A stretch of DNA of 64,000 bases, from NCBI GenBank assembly GCA_963457665.1, contig OY735218.1, forward strand, positions 47,255,341 to 47,319,340, read 5' to 3'. The stretch is from Thysanoteuthis rhombus (Eukaryota; Mollusca; Cephalopoda; Oegopsida; Thysanoteuthidae). Position 1 is the stretch's first letter. Each line of letters begins with the position of its first letter. The position numbers and the translations under genes were made by a program. The notes beneath the pieces were generated by a model. It had not been told where the DNA came from and searched no databases. It saw only the letters and a list, made by a program, of their open reading frames with translations. Positions 48,950 to 60,984 of this stretch are shown here, one piece after another.

Positions 48950-49600
48950 GGAGGAGGGAGATGTTTATGTCTTTCTACTGTCCGCGACCAGGGGCCGACA
49001 GCAAGTCAACAGTCAAACCGTTTTGTCGTCGAGTCAGCTACTATCGACTGCTTTACTATTCTTGTATTCTTATCTACGACTCTGGTGCTTTTGCTTACTA
49101 CTTTCCTACTCTGATGACCTACCTTTCATCCTTCTATCTTATGGGTAAGAACTGTTTCTTCTATTGTCATCTATGTATTTGAATTAATTTACATTCTCTT
49201 TTACCTGCTACCATGACTTATCATCTATCTTTTTCTCTTCTAATTTCTTCTTGCTTTCTTTCGCTTTTCATGCCATTAAACCAACAGACTATCTTTCTTA
49301 ATCCTACCCTTAGAATCTTCATTCTGTCCGTCTTTTATCAACCTTTTTTTGCTTTCTATTTTGTAATATCTTTTTGATTAAGTGGCTGTGACTAGCTATC
49401 TATCTGCAGGGGTTCCATCGACCACGCTTTATCTTGTCGATAAATCTACTTAAGATGTCTCTGTCGTCCCTTTGGCGTCTGAATAGGGTTACTCTGTAAC
49501 TTATCTTATCTTTGACCAAGTATGCTAGTAAAGGTCATGTATACCTGCGCAAAAAGTATCTTTAACGAAAAAATTCAATTTAAAAATAAAATCATATATT
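48950..49600. repeat. 640-bp interspersed repeat, copy 2
   Basis: Partner of 46575-47215, same orientation, 2.37 kb away. Its start near 48933 ('CATCATGGTCAAAAGATCAG') is not shared with copy 1. Three overlapping plus frames (48823-49182) cross it and are not credible genes. Confidence 0.8.
49370..49458. repeat. 89-bp near-invariant core of the repeat, copy 2
   Basis: See copy 1. The inverted repeat is conserved exactly at 49417-49422 and 49436-49441. Confidence 0.85.
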
Positions 49601-49910
49601 TAAGAATGAACTGTGATATTCACTCGAAAAGTGCCAAGAAAATCCTTTTATTGAATCAATATGACATAAGCTATGTGACAAAATCATACCTGAAGTGCAA
49701 TGTCATACAGGTGATTTCTTTTTAAATCCTCGAAATGGTTACATGGGGAACCACTGATAATCCCCACAAGGAAGAACTTATACATAGTACCATAATATCA
49801 ATGTATTTCGTAGAAAATTACATGAATTATATTAACTGATATCGGGAAATAAGTGATTGAAACGACCCAAACATCTTTTTAAAAACGGTTTCAATATGCT
49901 CAATGCTTTC

Positions 49911-50030
49911 TAGACTATATATACAGACACAGCCACACATATTTATATATATACATCTAGAGAGAGAGAAAGAGAAAGAGAGACAGAGACAGACAGACAA
50001 ACTGAGAGTGAGAGAGGTAGAGAGAGAGTA
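49911..50030. repeat. TA then (GA)n/(CAGA)n-rich tract
   Basis: Short TATA tract followed by interrupted GAGA, AGACAGAC and GAGA runs. Confidence 0.9.
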
Positions 50031-50104
50031 AAATACTTTCATTCTCATAAATAATTGCTAATGGAGTCGCATTATCTTTGTCTTTGAGCTACTTGCTTAA
50101 TCGG

Positions 50105-50230
50105 ACGTTCTCATGAAATATGAGCCTAATCGAAGAAAATGTCGTCAATATTTTTAATTTCTGGGCGTGCACTCAAATTACCCAAGTTCAAAAGGCCAGA
50201 CAGTGTTTACAGTAGTTGGAGCCAAGGCCT
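50105..50230. repeat. Copy B of a 125-bp interspersed repeat
   Basis: Partner of 23632-23755, same orientation. Confidence 0.65.
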
Positions 50231-50234
50231 TCTG

Positions 50235-51385
50235 TCTCCTGCTGCCTCTTGCTACCTCATTGCAAGACGCCGACAAGTAGACAGGTAGATATAATAATCA
50301 TGAGAACTATCAGTGATGCTGAAGCGGGCCAATCGTCCATCAGCAGAATCTGAAGAAGTGAAAATCGATAGGAGTTTGCTTTTTTGAAAGTAGATGCAAC
50401 CCAGATTTGAAATTCTGGAAATATCACGACCCGGAGAACTGCTTTGTCATTCTAATATTTCCTGATTTCCATAGACAAATAGGTATACTTTTGAATTCTT
50501 TTGCTTATCATTCTCTAATTACATACTTTCCCTGCCTCTTTGCTTTGTCTTTTTGAGATACTGCAATCTACCATGTCAATCAATTGAGGCTAATGGCGAT
50601 CCATAAACAATTGCAGAAGATGGCAGCGTATTTCGTACACTTGGATAACTGTCAAACAGATACAATAATCCTGAGTGTTCCAAGTTTTATGAATTATCCC
50701 CTTCTACTAATACAGTGTGAAATTTCTCTTTCTCTGCGCTTTAAAAATAGACTTTTCCACTTAAAAGTAAGAATCATGTTGATGGAAGTATTCCTTTTCC
50801 ACTACTTGAAAAAATGAATTTTCCACCGGCATATGTTCAGTAGTTTCGTTATTAAAAAAAATCTCATGAAATTTCGAAGGTTGCCAGGATTCTCCCATGA
50901 GTATTAATTAGTTAATATAAGAATTTATTGTGACAAGTACCCGACACATGTAAGTAGTCCTCTTCTCAAAGACTTCTTCTTTGATCTAACACAGAAATTC
51001 TCACCGTTGGAGAGGTAGTTATTTTGCTTAGCGTTTATTTTCCCTGGAATTAAAACTTGTGTGTCTTATTGTTTCACTAAGGTCACCATCTTCTTTACAA
51101 TTCTATTTATAAGTGTGTTAGGTAATTAAGTAAGGAATACTTTTGATACGCCTGTGATTTTGTCTCCTGTCATTTCTGTTTGGCTGAGAGCCAAGGAGTA
51201 TAAATGGCCAGTTATGGAATGAAGTCAGGGATCGATTTGTATAGTTGTGAATGGCATGTGGGATAAATGAACTAATGTTAAAATAACCAAAAATATTTGT
51301 TACATCACCAATAAAGAGTTGGTTGACTGAAATTAATTGATATCCACTCGACATCGAGTATACTTCATTACAACCATGCTCTATA
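50235..51385. other. No gene seen
   Basis: Small unrecognised frames only. Confidence 0.5.
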
Positions 51386-51388
51386 ATG

Positions 51389-51413
51389 GATAGATAGATG
51401 GATAGATAGATAA

Positions 51414-51448
<35 letters not shown>
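51389..51448. repeat. (GATA)n microsatellite
   Basis: About 15 GATA units with two interruptions. It makes the Tyr-Leu-Ser-Ile run inside the 140-codon minus frame 51118-51540, which is therefore not a credible gene. Confidence 0.95.
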
Positions 51449-51449
<1 letters not shown>

Positions 51450-52070
51450 CCAAACTGCTACTCTGAATATACTGTCGACCTATTGGGACGATGATCGAGG
51501 TATATAAATCAACGTTAAATAATCGATGGTAGGAGCGCAAGTTGCTGAAGATGTTTTGAGTGACACATTTTGTTGACTTGAGTAACGATGCAAGAACTCA
51601 GAAGTTGTTTACTACGGTAGCAATGTAATACAAATATGTTCACAGGAACTATCTGGTATAACCAAGACTCAGAGGAGAGTTCATTCGAACTTTCCCCATA
51701 CAATAACACTGGCGACTAAACAATATTCAATTGTTGATTCTTTCGAATAAAACAGAAAATAATCAGACCTAACATTCTGGAGTCATCATTCACTAATTAC
51801 AATTATGATTTTGTACGATTTTCATTCAAAAAGGAAGAGAAAACATCAAAACCACATCCATGTTCATCCGTAAGGGATTTTCAAACTTGACATTAGTTTG
51901 CTGGTTGGCAAAAAAAAATTGGTTTGATTATTAGATGCTAATTTTAAGAGAATATACGGCATTAACTTGGACAAAATATTTACTGTTTTGTTTTACTATC
52001 GTCTGTCATCTCGAAGGCAAGTTCATAATTCATTAAATGTCTTCTTTTAATTTTCATCAAGACAAGTAAC
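51450..52070. other. No gene seen
   Basis: Nothing recognised. Confidence 0.5.
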
Positions 52071-52076
52071 AACCTA

Positions 52077-52150
52077 AGGGAATCGAACTCAGTGCACGTG
52101 CAAATGATTTTCATAATTAACTTTGTACCTAATGCAGTACAACAGGCGAT
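52077..52150 (-). mobile_element. Possible tRNA-derived SINE head (copy 7)
   Basis: On the minus strand 'GAGTTCGATTCC' (52079-52090) is a near-perfect B box. Upstream 'CTGCATTAGGTACAAAG' may be a decayed A-box region. Directly right, on the plus strand, 'GTCAAAAGATCAGGTGTTGG' and 'TTGATTCAATCTTGG' (52176-52223) look like a second tRNA-like arm in the opposite direction. Confidence 0.4.
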
Positions 52151-52249
52151 GGGAGGATTGCTATAGTATCTGCCGTCTAGTCAAAAGATCAGGTGTTGGA
52201 GATGATTGATTCAATCTTGGCTTTGTGGAAGACCAAGGTGGCTTCAGTA

Positions 52250-53300
52250 AACAAGGACTCGACTCCGCAGAGATATTGTTAATGTGACAGTCTTATAGAC
52301 GATTGCAAGTAGAGAGAGCTTAAACTATGTTTGCAGTATGGTATGTTTACATGTAAGAATGATTTCAGCTTTATTGAAAAGGGATCATTGTCACATTTCA
52401 GCAGTTAACAAGCTAATAACGAGGACCATTACAGAGTTATTCGTAGAATGTCTTTATGCCATTCTCTGTATCCAACCAGCCCCAGGTCTCTGAACAAAAT
52501 AGATTGCGTTCATCGGTCTTGTCAGTCTTAATTTTGATGTACCATTCATTAAAACACGCTTCGTTTTCAACTGAAATTTACAACAGACATCACCATTATT
52601 GTTCAATCTGACACCATATCATATCTTGTTACCCTAGATCAAGCCTCAACTGGTGACTCTCAATAGCGACCTTTTTTAAAAAGGCTTTATGTCCAACCTG
52701 AATCACACATCTGATATTGGGGGAGTCGAATCTTTATATCTACAGTCATTTTGATAAGTGTGATGTCCATTTATAAAATGATAAGCTGAAGAAATTTCAT
52801 TGAAATTGTTTATTTTGGATATTGGGCGAAGGTTAAAACTGGATATTAAGACACATACGTAATCACTTCGATTAGCCGATTTCCTCTACAGGCAATTCAA
52901 TCGATTTTTTCGACAGACACATGAATATGCAGAACTCGAAAGAACTATTTGTAAAACTGTTTTTTTTAAATTCCCATAAGGCTACACAACAAACATCTGA
53001 TGTATTGTTTATTCTCATAAGAAATGCACTGTCTGTCTGCAAAGTACCCTGCCATTTAACAAAAACAATAACCTATCTAGTGTTATTGCTCATTGGTTTC
53101 CTTCAATGTACTGTTTGAGACCTCACACACACATTCCGGTGTCTCATAAACCTTCCAAAAGGGTTCGCGAACCCTATTTTTGGCCTTTCTAACCAGCCTC
53201 CTGGTTGTACTTGTTCTAATCTCGTTCACATTTGGATATATCTTTCAAAAGAAAAGATCTGGACGATATGGGAATGGAAGAACTGGTTGCTGTGATGTTT
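52250..53300. other. No gene seen
   Basis: The 52440-52680 patch is of balanced composition but unrecognised. Confidence 0.45.
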
Positions 53301-53303
53301 TGT

Positions 53304-53326
53304 AAAAAAAAAAAAAAAAAAAAAAA
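53304..53326. repeat. (A)23 run
   Basis: Twenty-three consecutive A. It could be the tail of a retroposed sequence on the plus strand. The preceding 180 bases (from about 53125) are slightly GC-richer, but I recognise no gene there. Confidence 0.9.
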
Positions 53327-53329
53327 GAC

Positions 53330-56300
53330 AAGACGTAAAGAATGGACGGATTCAGGTGAGTATTAAGTCAGGTATGTGCTATACTTTTCCTCCTGATTCG
53401 TTGCCGAATTTCATCAACACTGAACAATCGCTTCTCAAAATATTCACGGCGGTAAGATACTTTCTAGAAAGTCCTCGTACGCATTCTTTGTACATCTTAT
53501 TTATTCGCTACAAGTCAAGTTTTCTGAATAGATTTTTCTCATATAATTGTTAATTTTATCAGCCTCCTTTATATTATTTGCTGCAATGATGACTCCAGGA
53601 CTAATAGCATGGTAATAATTACTCACAGGTTAGTTCTGCTGGTCAGTTTCATCAATATTGAATCTTTTCTCATGATGGGCTTGAGTCAGACAAAAGTAAG
53701 CTCAGTTATTCAACATCTATTTATGTACCATTTGTTTTGATTCATTACTACAGAAAATCCTTTTTCCCGGATATGATTGCATTTCTACAATAAAATAGTT
53801 TGCAAGGCTTTGCGATAAGGAACTAAATTTTAATACTATTCTATAACAATATCATTAGCATTTTTTTTCATTTTTGTAATCTTGATTCCTGACCCTTGAA
53901 AATCCAAAATCCAAAAAGCCGAAACTAATCTTTGGGAAATATATACAGAATCTGATCTTTGATCGATAAGATCTTTCCGTCAGAAAGTATCAATATATTG
54001 GTATGAATGAGACTGACGCTTAACAGAATAGTGAAATCAGTTGCCAACGATAAATATTGGTCAAATACTTGCTTCATTTTTACGCAGTGATTAAGCCCCC
54101 CATCATTCAAATCTATAAAACCCTATTACTAATATTTCTAATCGAAATCTTTTAGCATCCTAAGCCCCCCTGCAAACGACGTTAGGTTGAGTCGGTAGTT
54201 CAAGGAATTTGTAGAAGTACAAAAAAAGAAAAAGTTTCTGCTGTCTTTACTGCACTCTGCAAAAAAAATGCTCGAAACTCTTTTTTGCTTCTTTTTTTTC
54301 TCTCATGAAACCGGAAAAGTGCCATAAATTTTTAAAACGGGAGATACCTGTGTATAAGTATACGGGTAACTGACTGGATAAATATTTTTATGTACTCATG
54401 ATAGCACAAGATACATAAACAGCAATTTTCCCGAATGTGCTGTACAGTGATATTGATGCTTTTGAGGTTGTGAAATATTTCTCAATGTTTTAGTGATGAC
54501 TCATGTCAAATGATGTGATAAAACAAAGCAGCAGATATGCTAATTGTTTGTCATGTGGAATGGGGAGCAAAATAGAAGAACAACATGAAAAGAAGCCAGA
54601 GAAAAAGTGCAAAGAATGAAGACAGACGTGAAGAAGTTAAAGATACTCGACCCGGCAGAAGTTAATAGCAGGTGACCTTCTCCGAGGATGAGAGTGAATA
54701 GGATCCCAGGCCCATCATAGTTGGAAAAACAGACCTATCTAACGTAAAAATATTTCAGCAACAACAGGCCAATGTGTTGTATTGTTAATCGAAGCTCTAT
54801 CAATTAACCGGATCAAACATCTCCTTCTCTTTTTTTTGTTTTGTCCGAAAAGTATCCAAAAATCTGTGTTTTGTATTGCAAATGCATTTGAAATGAGTGA
54901 ACAAGTCATTTTCCTAATTTCTTTCATGGTTTCTGGATATCAAACTGCATCTCCAAGTCTGTTCGCCTGCTTTCAGTGCAGATATGATTATTTGCCATTT
55001 CTGGAATTCAATGATTTCATACTGTGAGTACTCAACGAGGCGCCTTATTGCAATCTCAAACGAAGACTTCTCAGACTGTTTTGAAAAATTAAAGGAATGC
55101 TGGGTTGAATGTGCGAGGTATCAAAAGCTAAAAAACTCCGTACAGTTTTTTATCTACTGAGTCAAATCTATTGACAAAATGAAGTGCTCAACATACACAG
55201 ATGATAATTGTGTGCAACTGATGAATCTGTACATACAAAATAAAAACCTGCATGATATCTCATCACAAAATATAAAAAAAGGAAAGTAACTGTTGATGAT
55301 GCATTTTATCGGGGGAATCAAATGTTAAAAAAACAAAAACGATGTACGAAATACAGCAAAATTAAGGCAACCAAATCTAAAGATACAGAAACAAATTAAA
55401 AATTAAGGCAATGGAAGAAAAAGAAATAAAAAAATACGGCAAAAAGATTAAAATCGGGACAACCAGCTTTGGGAAGATAGCTTGGGGAAATGTATAGAGA
55501 AATTATATCTTATCTACTAAGCTTAACTAACTGTTTACTCAACATGTAGCTCAGTGTGAAAATATCCGAAGGGAAATTTAAACCGAATCATTTAGGATAG
55601 AATAATGTTTTTTGTGTAGACGATGCAAAGTTACTATAGATGCTTACAAGCGTTCGACATGTCCCATGATTCTTTTCTTGTTAACATGACACTGACATGG
55701 TTATGAAAAGCCCTTTCAACGGTCGCTTTAATTTGACCAGCAAGCAAAAACGTCCAGAATTTCTTTACCTATTGTTGACTCTTTGAGCATAGTAAAAAAA
55801 TAATTTATAATTGGTCCATCTATGTCTGAGGATGTTATCAATTGAGTTTTCACTCTGCATTCCACCCGTGTGAGGCTGAAAATGTCACTATCGGTGCCAC
55901 TGCTGTCAATAATCAAATGAATACATTATGTTTTTTCTTGATATTTTCTCAGCATAATAAGACTAGTTGCGTCAAGAATTAACTCCACCCTGACCGAAGC
56001 TTAAATGACTGAGATTATAAGTTTTGAAAATATTTCAACTATTGTGAAAATAGTTTTTTCTTTTCGAATCCTGGAGGAGGACTTCACAAGAGATATTTTT
56101 CTAGATAAATTGTATGAACATCTAGATGATTCAAGATATAATTTAAATCATTTCTTGATATAAACTAGAAAAAAATGAAGTTTCCTGTAAGGAATGGGGT
56201 CGGGTGATACCAATTTATCTCTATACTACTTTCCATAGGGTTGAAGCAAGGTTGTCAAATTTCAACTACCCCAGTAGACTTGAAGGGTTTAAATTTTGAT

Positions 56301-57740
56301 GAAGTTCATCGTCATGTAATTTCTATTTTCTATTTTGTTACCGAAGAAAAAGTTCGATCCCAGATTGACGGCTCCACAATTATGCAAGCAGAAAAACAAT
56401 CTAGCCAAACCATCATTGTTTTACGGTGAGGTGATCTAGATATCTATTAAGATTATATTAACATAGTACATGACCACAAGCGCAAGTCATTCTGTGAGGA
56501 ATCCAGTAAATACGATAGTAGAGAGTAATAATCTGCACGACTCAATATACTGAAAATCACTCAATTGGAATGTTGTTCTTGATAATATAATAATATTTTC
56601 TTGGTTCAGCTTCATACCATAACTGGTTACCAGTGTAGTGCACTCAGTAAACTCGCTATATTAGTAATGTTCTGCGGAATGAATTTGGGAACCACAGCTT
56701 CATCGCAATTCTTAATTTAAACTTCCTCTAAACCTAATTCCGTCTGACACCAAGCCTCTTTTGTGGGATACCCTCAGAGCGTCAAATGTAGGTATTGTGA
56801 TTTTTATGTATTCATCTTACTTTTATGACTGCTTCTTACCTTCATCTCAATTCATTCGATTGCAACCTTTGCTCAGACTGATTTCCCTCCGGCAGTGAGC
56901 AAACAGCGTCGATCAGAAAAAAAAAACACTATCAGTCTTCGGTGAAACCACAACGCCATAGAGAGAGCAAAGTTTACGTCTATCAAGACTTAACCAGAGA
57001 GAAGTGGTTCAAATGATACCATAAAACGTATCTTTCACTCCGACCAACGACCATGTTGGTTTATTTTCTGCTACTTTCATTTTTTTACTGTCATAACATC
57101 CAAAATGATAAAGGGTTTAAAAAAAATGTTCTTGCTATGTTTTGAAAAATTCAATCCGTCTCTGCTACTCTGAAAAGGCAAACAAATTGATTTTATTACA
57201 AAAATTATAACTGATTTTATATGAACATTCTTTATGGCTAAGGTAATTTCAAATCAATCACGCTGAACGGCAGCCGGGGTTTGAATGCTATCACGTACAT
57301 TAGAAACATTAGTGGAACACGATTCACAACCTCGTATTCCCCCCATTTTGAGCACAAAAATTATCCTTTTGAAGTTGAGCTTCGCGGAAACCCTCTTTTT
57401 TGGAACGAATTATCAAGCGTTTTGGATTAATTTGATGTTAGTGATGAGAAACGTTACTTCCAAATAAGCCATGTTTCATGTATCGTAAAATGATTCCATA
57501 CCTAAATCAGAATTTTTTATCTTTTTTTTCTGTGTTCACCATTTTCAAGTCCATATCTGGCGATTGGCGATACTTTCCCCGGTTTGTGAGAAAAGAAATA
57601 AATAAAAGCAGGATGAGAAGCTGGCATTCAAACAAGGAATATACGAAGAGGATGAACCGTATTTGTTTAAGTTTCCGTATGAGTGCTCGAAATGAAATAG
57701 TATTAGCTTTATTATCAATAGCATTATTAGTTATTGTAGT
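53330..57740. other. About 4.4 kb without a supported gene
   Basis: AT-rich with only small chance-like frames on both strands. The minus strand at 56570-56650 reads 'FTECTTLVTSYGMKLNQE', which weakly recalls the 'YGMKLN..KT' motif after an RT catalytic loop, but nothing else nearby supports a LINE. No splice-flanked exon found. Confidence 0.5.
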
Positions 57741-57766
57741 TGTTTGAGCAATAAAAAGATGCGGGT

Positions 57767-57880
57767 GGATCACCTGAAGGTCAGGACCAAGTATCATATC
57801 AATACATCATGCAGTAGCAGCTTTAGAGAGTGATGAAGATGGTCCTGCCGAAGGTTTGGACCAAATTTTGTATCAGTCCA
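57767..57880. repeat. Short internal direct repeat, two 39-bp units
   Basis: Unit 1 at 57767-57804 and unit 2 at 57840-57878 share 'GAAGGT..GGACCAA.T' and 'TATCA.T.C'. Probably part of an unidentified repeat element. Confidence 0.5.
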
Positions 57881-57899
57881 ACTTGATATTTACTAGTAG

Positions 57900-59080
57900 C
57901 TATGGTAGTAAATTTTATATTATATGTATTAGGAACCAACAGATTGGCTGAAAAGTGACCTGTAGAGATACACATCAGGAAAAACTAATGTTAAACAAAA
58001 CCTTCGCATTGTCAATCTATTTGATTGAATGAGATTTTTTTCTGTTAAAATTTGCTCAATCAGTTGTGGTCTAACCGAAAAGGAGATGTCTTTTATTTCA
58101 AATTGGAGAGTCAAAAATCACGGAGATAGTCAATTATTTAAAGTTGAGAAAATATACTTTAGGATCTCTGAATTTATTCAACGGGCATCGATTTCCTCGA
58201 TCTAACCACTCAATTTTTGGACAGAGATCATTTGATGTGACCGTATTCGCTGTTCAACTGCGTCTGTTCACGAAAAAAAGTCAGACGGCTAGGATTGGCT
58301 GTTTAAAAACTAATAAAACTCAATTCGCTTGTAGCATTATTGAAAAATGGGATAGGCATGCTGAACGTATTACAGTTCTTGATACAGATAAATCCAAGTG
58401 CCAATCTATTTCAAACGTTGGGTCATTAAGTCGAAGTCAGTGCAATAAATAGAAAGGACGCCCGGATTTTACTTTGAATTCAAGAACTCGTTAACAAAAC
58501 TGTAAAAACTGTAAACAAAGGTTTTTTAAAATCTTTTTCGGGTGATATATCAGCACAGACCAAACCGATGAATATTGAGAGTGAAGATTTCAAACTCTCA
58601 GTCGTAAACACATTTTTGCGGGTTTCAATTCCAATGTAAAACATGTTATCAATGTATATATTACTTCTCTAATATTTCGCAGGATGAGGATCCATAAAAA
58701 AATGTCCACCCCCCCACACTAAAAAAAAGCCTAATTGCGACCAGACACAAATTAAAGAACTGGTTCAGCATAACCTCACCTTAAAAATTAACCCCTTCCC
58801 CCAATGAAACCTGTTTAGCAGTAAACCAAAGAGGAATATAGTGGGCATTCAATTTTTTGGGCCTCCAGCTCCATGGACACGGTCAGTACGCACGATACAT
58901 TGGTAGATGACGATGAAGGCTGGAGGGATCTGTTTCCAATTTTTGTGACAGTTTTTGGTTGACAGTTTCTTACGAACATTCTAAACTGGTCCAAATTGCA
59001 CTAATCAAAAATCAAAATGATAGAGAGATTTATTGGAATTCTATCGATTTTTTTTACTAATACGTATACTGTCCTAGGTA
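57900..59080. other. No supported gene; 102-codon frame at 58144-58452
   Basis: The plus frame 58144-58452 has varied amino-acid use ('IGCLKTNKTQFACSIIEKWD') but no motif I know, and no supporting context. Confidence 0.35.
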
Positions 59081-59084
59081 AATA

Positions 59085-59180
59085 TAGTCTAGTTTCTATC
59101 ATGTGCATGGTGCCAAGGTCTTAGTCTGAGGGTCCTTTGGTAAGGTACCATGCTTCCGCTCCATCAACAGTTATAAAAAA
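59085..59180 (-). mobile_element. RTE-like LINE fragment (copy 5)
   Basis: On the minus strand 'DGAEAWYLTKGPSD' followed by 'LGTMHM' matches the ORF2 motif YGAE(T/A)WxLTK...LRTMQ, as also seen at 5.3 kb. The fragment is short; neither the RT nor the 3' tail is visible around it. Confidence 0.55.
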
Positions 59181-59184
59181 ATAG

Positions 59185-60535
59185 ATATTAAGTTTATTCA
59201 TGAGACAAGTGACTTTTTGCGAATATTTCGATGACGGTAGCTTCTAGATAGAAGTAACAGTCATTGTTATGTCATTGAAACAATTGTCATAATGAGGACC
59301 ACATAGTAATAAGAACCAAAAGTTTAATTAGGCGTTAGGCATGAAGTTTGAAAGCCATTATTGTCAGATCATGGAACCCTGAATCGAAGTTATTTTACGT
59401 AAGAAGGATCTCATAACAGAACATCCTCAAACAAAGTTTCAAGTAGATCTGACTCAAAACAACTGAAAAACAACATCGGGACCAACCAACTAACTCTAGG
59501 ACTGAGCCCCATATTGGGAGACGTGTTGTCCTCTAAAAAATATGAAATATAAAACGGATATTGTACTTTAGTTTATCTCAGATCGGGTGATTTTCTCCGA
59601 TTTTATAACCATAACTGTATTACTAAATCATCAAATATTTTAATAATCGGCTCAGTCAAATGGATGCAGGTGGATTGTTTAGCTGTGACTGCCCAAACAA
59701 GGAATGATCACCTATGATCCTGGCTTTGAAATACTTCCTTTTACGAAGGCTCAGGCACCAACCAATGGAAGTATGTTACTATTTCAGGTGGGAAGCAGGC
59801 CAAACTTATACGTCGTTATCGAAACAAGATTCTTCAAATGATGTACGTGGCTAGAGTGGTAGCCGTCAAGTATCAATTATATACTCATGAGGTCAGATTG
59901 GGCGCATCACTGAAACTAACGGGTTACAAAATTCGCTCTTAAATGAGATAGATATAGCATATCTTACAGTCGATCGTAGATTATCATATAAACCACCAGA
60001 TTTAGTGAATTTTAAAGATAATAGAATACCATCCGTGATTACAGACAAAGTAATAAATGTTTTCCTATCCATTCATTGTGTTGGCAGCTCAATCTTCTGT
60101 CGATTTTGGTGCTGATAAAATTGTCAGAAATCATCAATCATTGATATCAACAATAAATTTCCCTGATCGATGCTTCGATGAGGGACTACATTGTCGGGTC
60201 AGTCGCAACAGAAGTGTTTTTGCAGGTTGTTAGTTGGGATTTAATGGAATGTTTAGGAATAATAAAGTAATGTTATCAATACTGCCCCGTTACTTGTTTA
60301 TATTCATATCTTCAATCGGTATTCGAACACATGTAAAACACCAACGGACTTTTTGCGTCACTCCTGATCACAGTAAAAAAAAAAAAGATACACGTTGCAT
60401 GTTTCATTTTTAATAGAAGAAAATATAAATGAAAAATGTTAACGATAACCTAGGGTTAGAGTTAAGACTTGGGGCAAAGGATATTTATTTAATTTATAAT
60501 CTTTCTAACTCGCCTTCGATTATCGCTTTTTTTTC
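59185..60535. other. No gene seen
   Basis: Balanced patch at 59650-59830 unrecognised; rest AT-rich. Confidence 0.5.
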
Positions 60536-60539
60536 TCGT

Positions 60540-60980
60540 CTGAAGCGGAGGACTAACTTAATGAGCAAATTCAAGACGTGAGGATCAGTGACTGTCATGC
60601 TGTGGAAAAAAATTGACCCTCAAGCTGAGAACCAAGCAACATGCGCATGGAAGACTCATGTTCAACTCCACATTGAGAGACTATAAGACAGCAAATATAT
60701 CAGAGACAAGACGGGAGTCTGAGAAATGAAAACTTTTACAAAATCAAACAGCATTAAGCTACGCATTTTGAAAGATATCAGGCAACCACTGGACATAACA
60801 ACCCACAATCTGGATCCAAGGAGATCACATACGAAAATGTGGCTGACAGAAAATAAGATGGTGTGAGAAACTAGATAAATTCAGAAAGTACTGGCTCTGT
60901 GATGCTCATTATTGAGATGTCTGGTGAATCTTGCGGAGGGTCCAACAACAGACCCTAGCAGGCTGCTGCTGATGATATAG
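60540..60980 (+). mobile_element. RTE-like LINE, 5'-truncated 3' end (copy 6)
   Basis: On the plus strand 'TGHNNPQSGSKEITYENVAD' (60790-60850) is the block found in the other copies as the 'GGATCCACGTTGT' segment. 'INSESTGSV' and, in another frame, 'LDKFRKYWLCDAHY' and 'VWRILRR' (60870-60945) follow. It ends 'GCAGGCTGCTGCTGATGATA', the family 3' end with its tail. It abuts the Penelope-like fossil on the opposite strand. Confidence 0.75.
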
Positions 60981-60984
60981 TTGA

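Noticed and set aside
46575-49600. Intact LTR retrotransposon with the two 640-bp repeats as LTRs
   Set aside because: No reverse transcriptase, integrase or gag-like reading in the 1.7 kb between them, no clear TG...CA ends, and the left edges differ between copies. Solo-LTR origin cannot be excluded.
51118-51540. 140-codon protein gene on the minus strand
   Set aside because: A GATA microsatellite supplies a fifth of it and the rest is unrecognised.
56570-56650. LINE reverse transcriptase fragment ('TSYGMKLNQE' on the minus strand)
   Set aside because: A single short motif without neighbouring RT motifs; too weak to call.
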